From NCBI RefSeq assembly GCF_002086275.1, contig NZ_MVHT01000077.1, forward strand, positions 1 to 33,725: 33,725 nucleotides of DNA, given 5' to 3'. Numbering within the stretch: position 1 is the first letter of the stretch; each line of letters begins with the position of its first letter. The position numbers were made by a program, and so were the translations under genes. Below are positions 15,005 through 22,553 of the stretch, piece by piece. This DNA is from Mycobacterium intermedium. GTDB lineage: Bacteria; Actinomycetota; Actinomycetes; Mycobacteriales; Mycobacteriaceae. The notes beneath the pieces are model-generated. The model did not search any database, was not told the DNA's origin, and saw only the letters and a program-made list of their open reading frames with translations.

Positions 15005-16318
15005 GTGGCGACCGATCTGCTCAAGCCTCCGCCGCGGGCCCTCGTCTCGGCGGCGCGCAGTTCCGTAGGCGATATCTGGCGTCCGGTGGCGACCGGCGGG
15101 TACCGCGATCTGCGTCGGCCGCATCCGCGCTCAGCACCCGCGACGCTGCCGCGCACGACATTCGACCCCACGCTGGCCCGGAACATCCCGGACCCGTATC
15201 CCGATTTTCAGCGGATTCGTGAGCACCCCGTGGTGGTCAATGAGCGGTTGGGCGTGTGGATGCTCGGCCGCTACGACGACGTGCACGCCGCCATCCGCGC
15301 CAACGACAAACTCTCGTCGCGAGACGGCGTGATGCTGCGTTCTTTCGTGGCCAACATGGTGGTCTTCGCCGATCCCCCGGATCACACCCGGTTGCGGCAC
15401 GTCGTCGCTCCGATGTTCAACAAGCGGGCCGTCCAGACCTGGACGACCGACATCCGCGAGTTGGCCCATGAGGCGATCACGGGCCTGAACGCCGGCAATG
15501 TCGTCGATATGGTTCCGGCGCTCACCGTTCCCATGCCGATCAACGTGATCGCCAGAATTCTCGGAATCCCCCGCGAGCAGTGGCCGGGATTTCGCGCGGT
15601 CTCGGAAAAGTTCGCACAGATCTTCGGCCCCCAATCCTTGTCCGGCATGGTGCGTTTGATGGGCAATGCCATGCAGGCATACCTGCGCCTGCGCTGCTTT
15701 TCGGACGCGGAAATGCGCCGCCGCGCAACGCATCCCGCAGACGATCTGTTGACTCGCCTGCAGGCGGCAACGATGTCCGGTGAACTCACCGAGCAGGAGG
15801 CCTTCCTCTACGTTCTGGTACTGCTGGTGGCCGGCAACGAGACGACCACAAACCTGTTGGGGATGCTCCTCGTCAGGCTCGCTGAGGATCCGGAGTTGTT
15901 CGCCGAGCTCAAAGCCGACCGCAGCCTGCTCCCCGCCGCGGTCGAGGAAACCGCACGCTGGGGCTCGCCGGTTCAGTGGGCAGCCAGAACGGCGATCACC
16001 GACTACCACGCCGGCGACACGGTAATTCCCAGCGGCGCAAAGGTCTTGCTGTTCTACGGCTCGGCCAACCGTGATCCCGCCAAATTCCATGAGCCCGACC
16101 GCTTCGACGTCCATCGCGAGACCACCGGACACGTCGCGTTCGGTCACGGGCTGCACTTCTGTATGGGCGCTCATCTCGCCCGGCTTGAGGCGGCGACGGC
16201 CGTCGACTGCCTGCTCGATGAGGTCGACAGTCTCGAACTGGCGGGGCCGGTGCGGTGGAGCACCACGCCGTCGTTGCGCGGGCCGGTGTCCGTGCCGTTG
16301 CGGCTCAATCGGCGCTGA
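15005..16318 (+). CDS. Cytochrome P450 monooxygenase
   Basis: The product is a 437-residue soluble bacterial-type P450. The I-helix oxygen-activation motif is AGNETTT from A276. The K-helix ExxR is E315-T-A-R318 (EETAR). The heme-ligand loop FGHGLHFCMGAH carries the cysteine ligand C386. FADPPDHTRLR (C-helix) is also present. It needs a ferredoxin and reductase, which are not in the window. Substrate is unknown. The preceding 149 bases separate it from the fusion gene on the same strand, so an oxidative step on a related metabolite is possible but unsupported. A GTG at 14912 would add 31 residues without family similarity; I chose 15005 because of the TAGCGT-N7-GTG context. H37Rv has no P450 here. 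Confidence 0.88.
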   Translation: MATDLLKPPPRALVSAARSSVGDIWRPVATGGYRDLRRPHPRSAPATLPRTTFDPTLARNIPDPYPDFQRIREHPVVVNERLGVWMLGRYDDVHAAIRANDKLSSRDGVMLRSFVANMVVFADPPDHTRLRHVVAPMFNKRAVQTWTTDIRELAHEAITGLNAGNVVDMVPALTVPMPINVIARILGIPREQWPGFRAVSEKFAQIFGPQSLSGMVRLMGNAMQAYLRLRCFSDAEMRRRATHPADDLLTRLQAATMSGELTEQEAFLYVLVLLVAGNETTTNLLGMLLVRLAEDPELFAELKADRSLLPAAVEETARWGSPVQWAARTAITDYHAGDTVIPSGAKVLLFYGSANRDPAKFHEPDRFDVHRETTGHVAFGHGLHFCMGAHLARLEAATAVDCLLDEVDSLELAGPVRWSTTPSLRGPVSVPLRLNRR

Positions 16319-16401
16319 CGATCGAGTCTCTCCCGGCGATCATGCCGGTGCGGTTGGTGACGCTCGCCTGGCGGCGCCGTGCCTCAGAAAGCGGTTCGCG
16401 G

Positions 16402-16504
16402 CTAGGGGATTTCGTCGTCGTCGCCGTATGTAGGAGTTCTTGTGGGTGGTGGAAGGTGTTGGTGCGGGGTTCGCCGTGGTCGAGTTGGGGTGGGGGGATC
16501 CATT
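16402..16504 (-). pseudogene. 3' remnant of a 13E12-type DUF222/HNH gene
   Basis: Bases 16443-16504 match the C-terminal coding end of the intact DUF222/HNH gene (17563-17624) with one mismatch. They code WIPPPQLDHG and RTNTFHHP. After that the frame shifts, and a different acidic tail (YGDDDEIP in the shifted frame) runs to a TAG at 16402-16404. Everything upstream of the WIPPP segment is missing. It is therefore the broken end of a second 13E12 family member. Confidence 0.75.
16443..16504 (+). repeat. Direct repeat copy 1 flanking the hydrolase gene
   Basis: This 62-base copy is the same as 17563-17624 apart from one base (16472). The two copies lie 1,120 bases apart in the same orientation and bracket the alpha/beta hydrolase. 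Confidence 0.9.
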
Positions 16505-16556
16505 ACACCGGGACCGTCAACACGCTATTTCTGGTGCAGCAGGGTTGCGCCTTGCA

Positions 16557-17465
16557 TCAGCTGGGCGCGACGACTCCTGGGACGGCGCGCTGAAGGAAAT
16601 CGATTTCGTCGGCCTTGACCTGGGCGTCGAGATAGAGCTCAAAATGGGTACAGGCGTAACGCCGGAGTTCACCCCGCGGGGCGCGTTGTGCGGCCTTGAC
16701 GGCGGGCGCGGCGGGCGTGATCGAGTCGCTGTCAGATACGCACACCAGTAGCGGCATCGCCAGCCGCGACGCCTTGAGTCCTGGACGCCGCAGGCTGAGC
16801 CGCAGCGTCACGGCAGCTGAAACTTCGTTGCGCCACAACCCTTTCGGCGATACCAGCGCCTCGAAATGCAGTTTCGCGTCGGGTGCGGTTATCGCTGCAA
16901 GCGTGCCGGGGTCGCCAAAGGCAGGCACGAGATGGGGCGGACGGCCGCGCCAGGCGGCGACCTGATCCCGCAGGCCCGCCACGACAAGCCGGACGACATT
17001 CTTCAGCGGCACCCACCTGCGCGAGGCCATCAGGGTGGGAATCCCGTCAGTGAACGGCACCTGGGCGATCACCGCAGCGATACGGGGATCTGTCGCGGCC
17101 ACCTCCAGCACATGACCTCCGCTAAATGAGGTGCCCCACAGCACAATTCGTTCCGGATCGACTTCGTCGAGCTGACGTGCCCACTCCACGACCGCCCGGT
17201 AGTCAGCGATCTGGCGGTCAATGTCGAGCAGTTGACGCGGCTGGCCGCTGGATGCACCAAAGTGGCGGTAGTCGAAAAGGACGACCGCATAACCTGCAGC
17301 GCGGAACGCCTCGGCGTAGGCGGGTAAACCGTCGTCTCGGGTTCCCGAGAAACCGTGCGCCATCACCACGCAGGGCAGTCTTCGGTTCGCGCCCTCAGGG
17401 CGATATACGTAAGCCGCGAGCCGCTCATCATCGGATGGGATGTGGACATCTTCGCGTTGCGACAC
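16557..17465 (-). CDS. Alpha/beta hydrolase
   Basis: The product is about 302 residues of the alpha/beta-hydrolase fold (dienelactone hydrolase / S9-like type). It opens with VHIPSDDERLAAYVYRPEG, then the oxyanion-side VVMAHGFSGTRD. The nucleophile elbow is GTSFSGGHVLE, with serine within G-x-S-x-G. The acid probably lies in VCVSDSDSITP and the histidine in ACTHFELYLD. Substrate is unknown. The frame is open up to 17552, overlapping the end of the HNH gene, but residues before the GTG codons at 17477 and 17465 lack family similarity. GGGAGG stands just before them, so I chose 17465. It is leftward, lies between two 13E12 repeat copies, and is convergent with the P450 gene. Confidence 0.8.
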   Translation of the reverse strand: MSQREDVHIPSDDERLAAYVYRPEGANRRLPCVVMAHGFSGTRDDGLPAYAEAFRAAGYAVVLFDYRHFGASSGQPRQLLDIDRQIADYRAVVEWARQLDEVDPERIVLWGTSFSGGHVLEVAATDPRIAAVIAQVPFTDGIPTLMASRRWVPLKNVVRLVVAGLRDQVAAWRGRPPHLVPAFGDPGTLAAITAPDAKLHFEALVSPKGLWRNEVSAAVTLRLSLRRPGLKASRLAMPLLVCVSDSDSITPAAPAVKAAQRAPRGELRRYACTHFELYLDAQVKADEIDFLQRAVPGVVAPS

Positions 17466-17520
17466 GGCTGTTCGCACCTCCCGGAGACGGGCTCGACAAA
17501 TCCGAACGATACACCGCTGG

Positions 17521-18888
17521 TCAATCGGGTCCGTCATCATTTTGTCCACCAAGCAGCTTGCCTGGGTGGTGGAAGGTGTTGGTGCGGGGTTGGCCGTGGT
17601 CGAGTTGGGGTGGGGGGATCCATTCGGTGTCGTTGTTGGCGTTTTTGCGGGTGGTCCAGCCTTTGTCGAGGAGGCGGTGGTCGGGGCCGCAGGCGAAGGT
17701 GAGGTCGTTGACGTCGGTGGTGTGGCATTGCGCCCAGGGGGTGACGTGGTGGACTTCGGCGTAGTAGCCGCTGACTTCGCAGCCCAGGGCTGAGCAGCCG
17801 TGTTCTTTGCCGTAGAGCACGATGCGTTGGCCGGGTGAGGCCAGCCGTTTGGTGTGCTGCAAGGCGATGGCTTTGCCGTTGTCGAAGACCGCCAGGTAGT
17901 GGTGGGCGTGGCGGGCCAGGCGGATCACGTCGTTCATGGGCAGCAGGGTGCCGCCGCCGGTGAGGCCGCAGCCGGCGGCGGCTTCGAGGTCGTTCAGGGT
18001 GGTGGCGATGATGATGGTGGCCGGCAGTCCGTTGTGCTGGCCGAGGTCGCCGCTGGCCAGCAGGGCGCGTAGCCCGGCCAGCAGTCCGTCGTGGTTGCGT
18101 TGGGCGGCGCTGCGCTTATCACCTTGGATGGCGTCTTGGGAGGGGGTGCCGTCCACACAGGGCTTTTCCTCGGCGTTGTTGCACATGCCGGGGGCGGCGA
18201 GTTTGGCCAGCACGGTTTCGACGGTGGCGCGGGCTTCGGGGCTCAGGTAGCCGCTGATCGGCGACATTTTGTCGGGGCCTTGTTTGCCGATGATCAGGCA
18301 GCGTTTGCGGGCGCGTTGTTGTTCTTCGGTGTAGTCGCCGTCGGGGTTGATGGTGTCCAGGGTTTTCTGGGCGAGTTTTTCCAGTTGGTCGGGGCGGTAG
18401 TCGCCGCCCAACTTCGCCAGGTCGCGGTCGGCTTTGGTGCAGGTGTCCACATCGACGCTGGCGGGTAGGTGGGCGAAGAACTTTCTGATGACCCGGATGT
18501 GGGATTCATCGAGGTGGCCCTGGCGTTGGGCTGCGGCGGTGGCCGGCAACAGCGGTTCCAAGGGTTGCCCGCTCATCGCGCGGCGCGGTCCCAGGTCGGC
18601 GGCTTCGGCGATGAAGCGGTTGGCTTCGCCGCGGGTGATGCGCAGCCGGTTGGCCAGTACCCGCGGCAGTTTGCCGCCCAACTCCTCCTCGCCCACTTGG
18701 GTGCGCAGGTGGTTGATCAACGCATGTCGCGCCACCGGCAGGCGGCGCACTTCGGTGAGCAACGCCTCCAGATACGTCATGGTTTCCCGCCCGCTCAACG
18801 CATCCGGGCACACGTCGAGCACCGCCGAGACCGCCTGCTGCAGTGACGCGAACGCCTCCGCAAACGCCTCGGAACTACTCGAACTCAT
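17521..18888 (-). CDS. DUF222/HNH endonuclease-domain protein (13E12 repeat family)
   Basis: The product is 455 residues with an N-terminal DUF222 region (about 10-330) and a C-terminal HNH nuclease domain. The HNH residues are in YYAEVHHVTPWAQ, TFACGPDHRLLD and the following WTTRKN. A CSALGC cysteine pair lies before the HNH core, with a further cysteine in the second segment. 13E12/REP13E12 genes are multicopy in mycobacteria and include phage or element integration sites; their function is not settled. The ATG at 18888 is preceded by TACAAT six bases upstream and sits inside a perfect LexA box, so damage-induced expression is likely. Codons upstream to 18993 belong to the antisense of a PE remnant and are excluded. 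Confidence 0.88.
   Translation of the reverse strand: MSSSSSEAFAEAFASLQQAVSAVLDVCPDALSGRETMTYLEALLTEVRRLPVARHALINHLRTQVGEEELGGKLPRVLANRLRITRGEANRFIAEAADLGPRRAMSGQPLEPLLPATAAAQRQGHLDESHIRVIRKFFAHLPASVDVDTCTKADRDLAKLGGDYRPDQLEKLAQKTLDTINPDGDYTEEQQRARKRCLIIGKQGPDKMSPISGYLSPEARATVETVLAKLAAPGMCNNAEEKPCVDGTPSQDAIQGDKRSAAQRNHDGLLAGLRALLASGDLGQHNGLPATIIIATTLNDLEAAAGCGLTGGGTLLPMNDVIRLARHAHHYLAVFDNGKAIALQHTKRLASPGQRIVLYGKEHGCSALGCEVSGYYAEVHHVTPWAQCHTTDVNDLTFACGPDHRLLDKGWTTRKNANNDTEWIPPPQLDHGQPRTNTFHHPGKLLGGQNDDGPD
17563..17624 (+). repeat. Direct repeat copy 2 (in the 3' end of the HNH gene)
   Basis: This is the partner of 16443-16504, with one mismatch. It codes the C-terminal WIPPPQLDHG...FHHP part of the intact HNH protein. 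Confidence 0.9.
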
Positions 18889-18894
18889 GTTCGA
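18879..18894. promoter_or_regulatory. Perfect mycobacterial LexA (SOS) box over the HNH gene start
   Basis: The sequence TCGAACTCATGTTCGA is the full palindrome TCGAAC-N4-GTTCGA known as the mycobacterial SOS box. Its central N4 contains the start codon of the leftward HNH gene, and its distal half abuts the -10 TACAAT. Bound LexA would block transcription start. Confidence 0.85.
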
Positions 18895-18900
18895 ATTGTA
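18895..18900 (-). promoter_or_regulatory. Putative -10 of the HNH gene
   Basis: Minus-strand TACAAT lies six bases before the ATG at 18888, giving a leaderless message that begins inside the LexA box. Confidence 0.55.
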
Positions 18901-18958
18901 CGTCTGGGGTGTGACAACAGTCCCGTTAACGAAAGGCTGGTGAACAGGAGCCCACGCC

Positions 18959-19144
18959 ATGTCGTTCGTGGTCACAGCGCCCGCGGCAGCCACCGCTGCG
19001 GACCGCCTTCGACAGGATCCTCATTCCGCCGCACCCTATGACCGCGACGATCCGCCGGCCGGGAATCCCCGCTACCGTCCGCCGCTTCGGCACGCCGTTC
19101 ATGGGAGGAGCAACTCGCGCTCGCCACCGAACCGCAACCCCTAA
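18959..19144 (+). pseudogene. Collapsed copy of the PE gene at 19316
   Basis: It starts like the intact PE gene (MSFVVTAPAAATAADRL against MSFVVTAPEAVTAAAGNL). After about 17 codons it jumps to the far C-terminal coding end of the same protein. Read in the next frame it gives FDRILIPPHPMTATI, then FGTPFMG, then a segment like QLALA near the stop. The intact gene has FDGILVPSHPVTATI, FGTPFMG and QQLALA there. The PE domain body and middle are deleted, the junction is out of frame, and a second small deletion follows FGTPFMG. It is a decayed tandem duplicate. Confidence 0.8.
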
Positions 19145-19315
19145 CAAAAAGACTCACAAGATCGTCTGCCGGTTCGGAAAGTCCGCTGCGCGAACACTAA
19201 TGCGGCAATTAGGAAACGAGACCCTCATTCTCCGGCGCGGATGGGCCGCGCGCGACTACGCTCCATTTGCCTTGGCTATCAGTGTCGTCAAAAAGACCGT
19301 CAGGAGGACAGGGCC

Positions 19316-20908
19316 ATGTCGTTCGTGGTCACAGCGCCGGAGGCAGTCACGGCTGCGGCCGGGAATCTAGCCGGTATCGGCTCGACGCTGCAGGAGGCAG
19401 CCGCTGCCGCCGCGGGCCCCACCACCGGCATCACCACGGCCGCCGCCGACGAGGTGTCGGTGGCAATTTCGCGGCTGTTAAGCACCTTCGGCGAGGAGTT
19501 TCAAGCCGTCAACAACCAAGCGGCCAACTTCCATGCCGAATTCGTCCGGTTGCTGAACGGCGGGGCGGCCGCATACGTCAACGCCGAGATCGCCAACGCC
19601 AGTCAGACCCTGGCGAGCGCGGTGACCGGGCACGTCCAGACGTTCCTCAACGGCGGCGGCCTGGCCACCGCGGAGACCGCCACCGGCGGCGCCTACGTGC
19701 GGCTCTTCGAAAACACCTCTACCAACCTGCGGGCGCTCTTCGCCGCCTGGGAGGCATATCCGTTCCCGTTGCTCCAGGCGGTCGGCGGCAACTGGCTGCG
19801 CTACTCGCAGATGATCTCCTACGGAGTTCGCAGCTTCATCGAGAACTTCCCCCAGAACCTGGCCAATCTGCCGTCGGCCATCGAGACCGGCATCCAGGGG
19901 CTCGTCACCTTCCCGTTCGCGCAGTACACCGAGCAGTTCATCCGCCAGCAGTTCGCCTTCGCCCACGCCGCCCACCAGACGTTCAACCAGATGATGACCG
20001 GCCTGTGGAACGGACTGCCCGCATTCAGCACCGGGGTTCACACGTCAATCCAGCAGTTGTTCGCGGGCGACTTCAACGCGTCGGTGGCCACCCTCGGTCA
20101 GGCCACCGCGAACCTGCTGGTCACCGGGTTCGACACGAGCAACGTCGTGGTGACTACACCGGGCAACGACTCGGTTCTCGCCATTGCCAAACCCGTGCCG
20201 CTCGGGCCGCTGGCAGATTTCTTCAACCTGATCGACATCGCCGGGCAAGACATGCAGTATCTGACGAACCTGACGTCGGTGCCCATCCTCCGGCAGATGT
20301 CGCAGAACCTGACCAACATGCTCGTCGTGTCCACGACCCCGAGCATCGAGGCGGAACTGTACGTGCCGCCGACGCAGGTGATATTTCCACCGCCGATCCC
20401 GCCAGTTTCATTCCCCGACTTCGCCGCCGGAACCCTCAGCGCCTTCTTCGGGATGCCGTTGGTCCTCTCCTATGCGGTCGTTGGTGCGCCGTTCGCCGGC
20501 CTGAATGCGTTCGCCACCGGCCTGGAGTCGATCCAGCAGGCCTTGTGGGCCGGCAACGGCTTGGGCGCACTGGGCGCGCTCATCGATCTTCCGGCGAACA
20601 CGCTGAACGGCTACCTCAACACCGCCACCACCTTGGACGCGGCGATACCGGTGGCAACGGGCCTCACCCCACCACTCCTACCAACGGAAATGTTGATCAC
20701 CCTGCACTTGCCGTTCGACGGGATTCTCGTTCCGTCCCACCCGGTCACCGCGACGATCACCTTCCCCGGCTATAACCCCCCATCGCCTTTCCCACAACCA
20801 AATCCATTGGAAGTCACCGTCTTCGGCACACCCTTCATGGGGCTCGTCCCGCTGCTGGTCAACTACATACCTCAGCAGTTGGCGCTAGCCATCACACCGA
20901 CGGCGTAA
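19316..20908 (+). CDS. PE family protein, positional counterpart of PE_PGRS62 (Rv3812)
   Basis: The product is a 530-residue PE protein. Residues 1-95 are the PE domain (MSFVVTAPEAVTAAAGNLAG, ADEVSVAISRLLSTFGEEFQ, NFHAEFVRLLNGG). The remaining 430 residues are not glycine-asparagine PGRS repeats. They form a moderately hydrophobic, Phe/Pro/Asn-rich domain (YPFPLLQAVGGNWLRYSQ, LPFDGILVPSHPVTATI, FGTPFMGLVPLLVNYIP), which suggests a beta-rich or membrane-associated surface domain. Export by an ESX type VII system is expected from the family. The ATG at 19316 has AGGAGGACAGGGCC in front. It lies between the Rv3811 and Rv3813c orthologues as PE_PGRS62 does in H37Rv, but accessory genes have entered on both sides. 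It is convergent with the DUF350 gene, nine bases apart. Confidence 0.88.
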   Translation: MSFVVTAPEAVTAAAGNLAGIGSTLQEAAAAAAGPTTGITTAAADEVSVAISRLLSTFGEEFQAVNNQAANFHAEFVRLLNGGAAAYVNAEIANASQTLASAVTGHVQTFLNGGGLATAETATGGAYVRLFENTSTNLRALFAAWEAYPFPLLQAVGGNWLRYSQMISYGVRSFIENFPQNLANLPSAIETGIQGLVTFPFAQYTEQFIRQQFAFAHAAHQTFNQMMTGLWNGLPAFSTGVHTSIQQLFAGDFNASVATLGQATANLLVTGFDTSNVVVTTPGNDSVLAIAKPVPLGPLADFFNLIDIAGQDMQYLTNLTSVPILRQMSQNLTNMLVVSTTPSIEAELYVPPTQVIFPPPIPPVSFPDFAAGTLSAFFGMPLVLSYAVVGAPFAGLNAFATGLESIQQALWAGNGLGALGALIDLPANTLNGYLNTATTLDAAIPVATGLTPPLLPTEMLITLHLPFDGILVPSHPVTATITFPGYNPPSPFPQPNPLEVTVFGTPFMGLVPLLVNYIPQQLALAITPTA

Positions 20909-20917
20909 CAACAACCC

Positions 20918-21373
20918 TCACAGGATCGCGACGGCGACCACGAGCCCCAGGGCGACCTGCGCTGCCGCCACGATGCGCGACTCGTGGCGGTACTCCTCAG
21001 CGTGGAACAACGTGTCGACGTCGATGCCGAGCACCAACGTCGCGATCCGCATCATGGCAACCTGTGCGGCGATCCCGACCAACCCGTAGACCGCCGCCGC
21101 CAGCAGTCCCTCGACCAATCGGCCCGACGCCGAGTAGATGGCCAGCACCACGATCAGCGCCATGCTGACCATCCCGGCGGCGGTCACGATGATGGCGTTC
21201 GGATTTCCGGCGCTGACCAATCGGCGCAGATGCCCGGGCGTGGTCCAGTCGATGGCATAGAAACCGACGATCAACAGCACCAGCCCGAGGATCGCGTACA
21301 AGACGATGGCACTGACCCCGCGGCCGAGGTGACTCCAATATTCCGGCGCCAGCGCCACGACGGTTGACGTCAT
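20918..21373 (-). CDS. DUF350 family membrane protein (YjfL-like)
   Basis: The product is a 151-residue integral membrane protein with four predicted helices at about 20-40, 59-80, 87-108 and 132-150, in two repeated halves. Both halves are typical of DUF350 (AILGLVLLIVGFYAIDW; AAAVYGLVGIAAQ). A polar loop VDTLFHAEEYRHES precedes the last helix. Its biochemical role is unknown. DUF350 genes recur beside polyamine aminopropyltransferases and YgiC/YjfC-type ligases (yjfL beside yjfM-yjfC in E. coli; Rv2600 beside Rv2601 speE in M. tuberculosis). The ATG at 21373 has GGAG upstream and starts 13 bases after the ligase stop, so it is the last gene of the cassette. Confidence 0.87.
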   Translation of the reverse strand: MTSTVVALAPEYWSHLGRGVSAIVLYAILGLVLLIVGFYAIDWTTPGHLRRLVSAGNPNAIIVTAAGMVSMALIVVLAIYSASGRLVEGLLAAAVYGLVGIAAQVAMMRIATLVLGIDVDTLFHAEEYRHESRIVAAAQVALGLVVAVAIL

Positions 21374-21386
21374 CGATGATCTCCGT

Positions 21387-22553
21387 TCACTTCAAAGGGA
21401 TTCGGTGTGGGACGAAAGCTGCGCCGTCGTCGGTGATCAAACCTGCCGTCTCGCGGATACCCAAACCGGCGGACGAATCGCCGACGATCCAGGCACCCAG
21501 CGCGGGTCGCATTCCGTCGAATTCCGGTAAGGGATCCAACAATTGGTAGACGAAACCCTCTTCGCCGTAGACGCCCCCGGTCGCCGTCTCCAGGCCGGCA
21601 CCCACGATGGTGACGTTCGCTCCCTCGCGGCCGAGCTTCGGCTTGCGCACGTATTCGGTCAACTCGTGCGGGTCATCCAGGTAGGCGGGCAACAGATTTG
21701 GATGTCCGGGGTACATCTCCCACAAGATCGCCAAGATCGCCTTGTTGGAAAGCAGTGTCTTCCACAGCGGCTCGATCCACATCGTCTGCGGCAGACTCGA
21801 CATTGCGTACTTGCCGAACTCGTCGTCGAGCACCCACTCCCAGGGATACAGCTTGAAGATCGCGTGGATCGGCGCCTCTTCTAGGTCGACGAACCGTTCC
21901 AGGGCGTTGTCCCAGCCGATGTCCTCGATCATCAGGCCGATGGTCTCGAAGCCGGCTTCGGCCGCGGTCTCCTGCATATAGGTCGTCGTAATCTGGTCCT
22001 CACCAGTGTGTTCCACGCCCGACCAACTCAGGTGCAGCTGGTTGGTGGGCAATTGGTCGCCCACGACCTTCCACCGGTCAACCAGTTGTTCGTGCAACGA
22101 GTTCCACTGGTCGTCATCGGGGAACTTGTCTTTGAGCCAATACCATTGCACGATCGCGGCTTCCAACAAAGTCGTCGGCGTATCTGCGTTGTACTCCAGC
22201 AGCACCGCCGGGCGTCGCCCGTCGTAACGCAGGTCGAAGCGACCATAGACATGCGGGTCGGAGCGCCGCCACGATTCGGCGATCGCGGGCCAACTCCATT
22301 CCGGCAGACCGAAATCCGCGTACCGCTCCATCAGCACCACTTGCTCGACCGCGTTCAGGCACATCGAATGAAGCAGCTCGACGTCGGCTTCGAGGGCCAG
22401 GATCTCGTCCATCTCGAACTCGTAGTACACCGACTCGTCCCAGTACGGCCGGGCTGCGCCGCTCGCATCACGCGCCGGCGTGCCATACACCAACCCTTGC
22501 GATTCGACGATCGACTGCCAATTCGGCCGCGGGGTCGTCCTGCCGCGCCTCAC
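21387..22553 (-). CDS. Glutathionylspermidine-synthase-like ATP-grasp ligase (YgiC/YjfC family)
   Basis: The product is a 388-residue protein of the GSP_synth family, the same length as E. coli YgiC and YjfC. The family signatures are all present: YWDESVYYEF near the start, EYNADTPTTLLEAA, an HTGEDQ segment, FKLYPWEW, then KPKLGREGAN at 304-313, GEEGFVYQ, and AGLGIRE up to residue 368. In the family these form the ATP-grasp site that makes an amide between a peptide carboxylate and spermidine. YgiC/YjfC members lack the amidase half and their true substrates are not settled. Mycobacteria lack glutathione, so the acceptor would have to be something else. The GTG start overlaps the DUF1190-like stop by four bases (GTGA) with GGAG upstream, so translation is coupled. 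Confidence 0.9.
   Translation of the reverse strand: MRRGRTTPRPNWQSIVESQGLVYGTPARDASGAARPYWDESVYYEFEMDEILALEADVELLHSMCLNAVEQVVLMERYADFGLPEWSWPAIAESWRRSDPHVYGRFDLRYDGRRPAVLLEYNADTPTTLLEAAIVQWYWLKDKFPDDDQWNSLHEQLVDRWKVVGDQLPTNQLHLSWSGVEHTGEDQITTTYMQETAAEAGFETIGLMIEDIGWDNALERFVDLEEAPIHAIFKLYPWEWVLDDEFGKYAMSSLPQTMWIEPLWKTLLSNKAILAILWEMYPGHPNLLPAYLDDPHELTEYVRKPKLGREGANVTIVGAGLETATGGVYGEEGFVYQLLDPLPEFDGMRPALGAWIVGDSSAGLGIRETAGLITDDGAAFVPHRIPLK

Larger units (their letters stand above)
18889..19315. other. Region between the HNH gene and the intact PE gene
   Basis: These 427 bases hold the LexA box and promoter of the HNH gene, the PE remnant, and about 170 bases (19145-19315) of leader of the intact PE gene with no supported gene. 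A GGAGG stands about ten bases before the PE ATG. Confidence 0.6.

Noticed and set aside
16557..17552. The hydrolase starting at 17552 inside the HNH gene
   Set aside because: The first residues are antisense-like, without family similarity, and a purine-rich site stands near the GTG codons at 17477 and 17465.
18901..18993. An N-terminal extension of the HNH protein to 18993
   Set aside because: The extra codons are antisense to the PE remnant start, and the promoter and LexA box lie inside the would-be extension.
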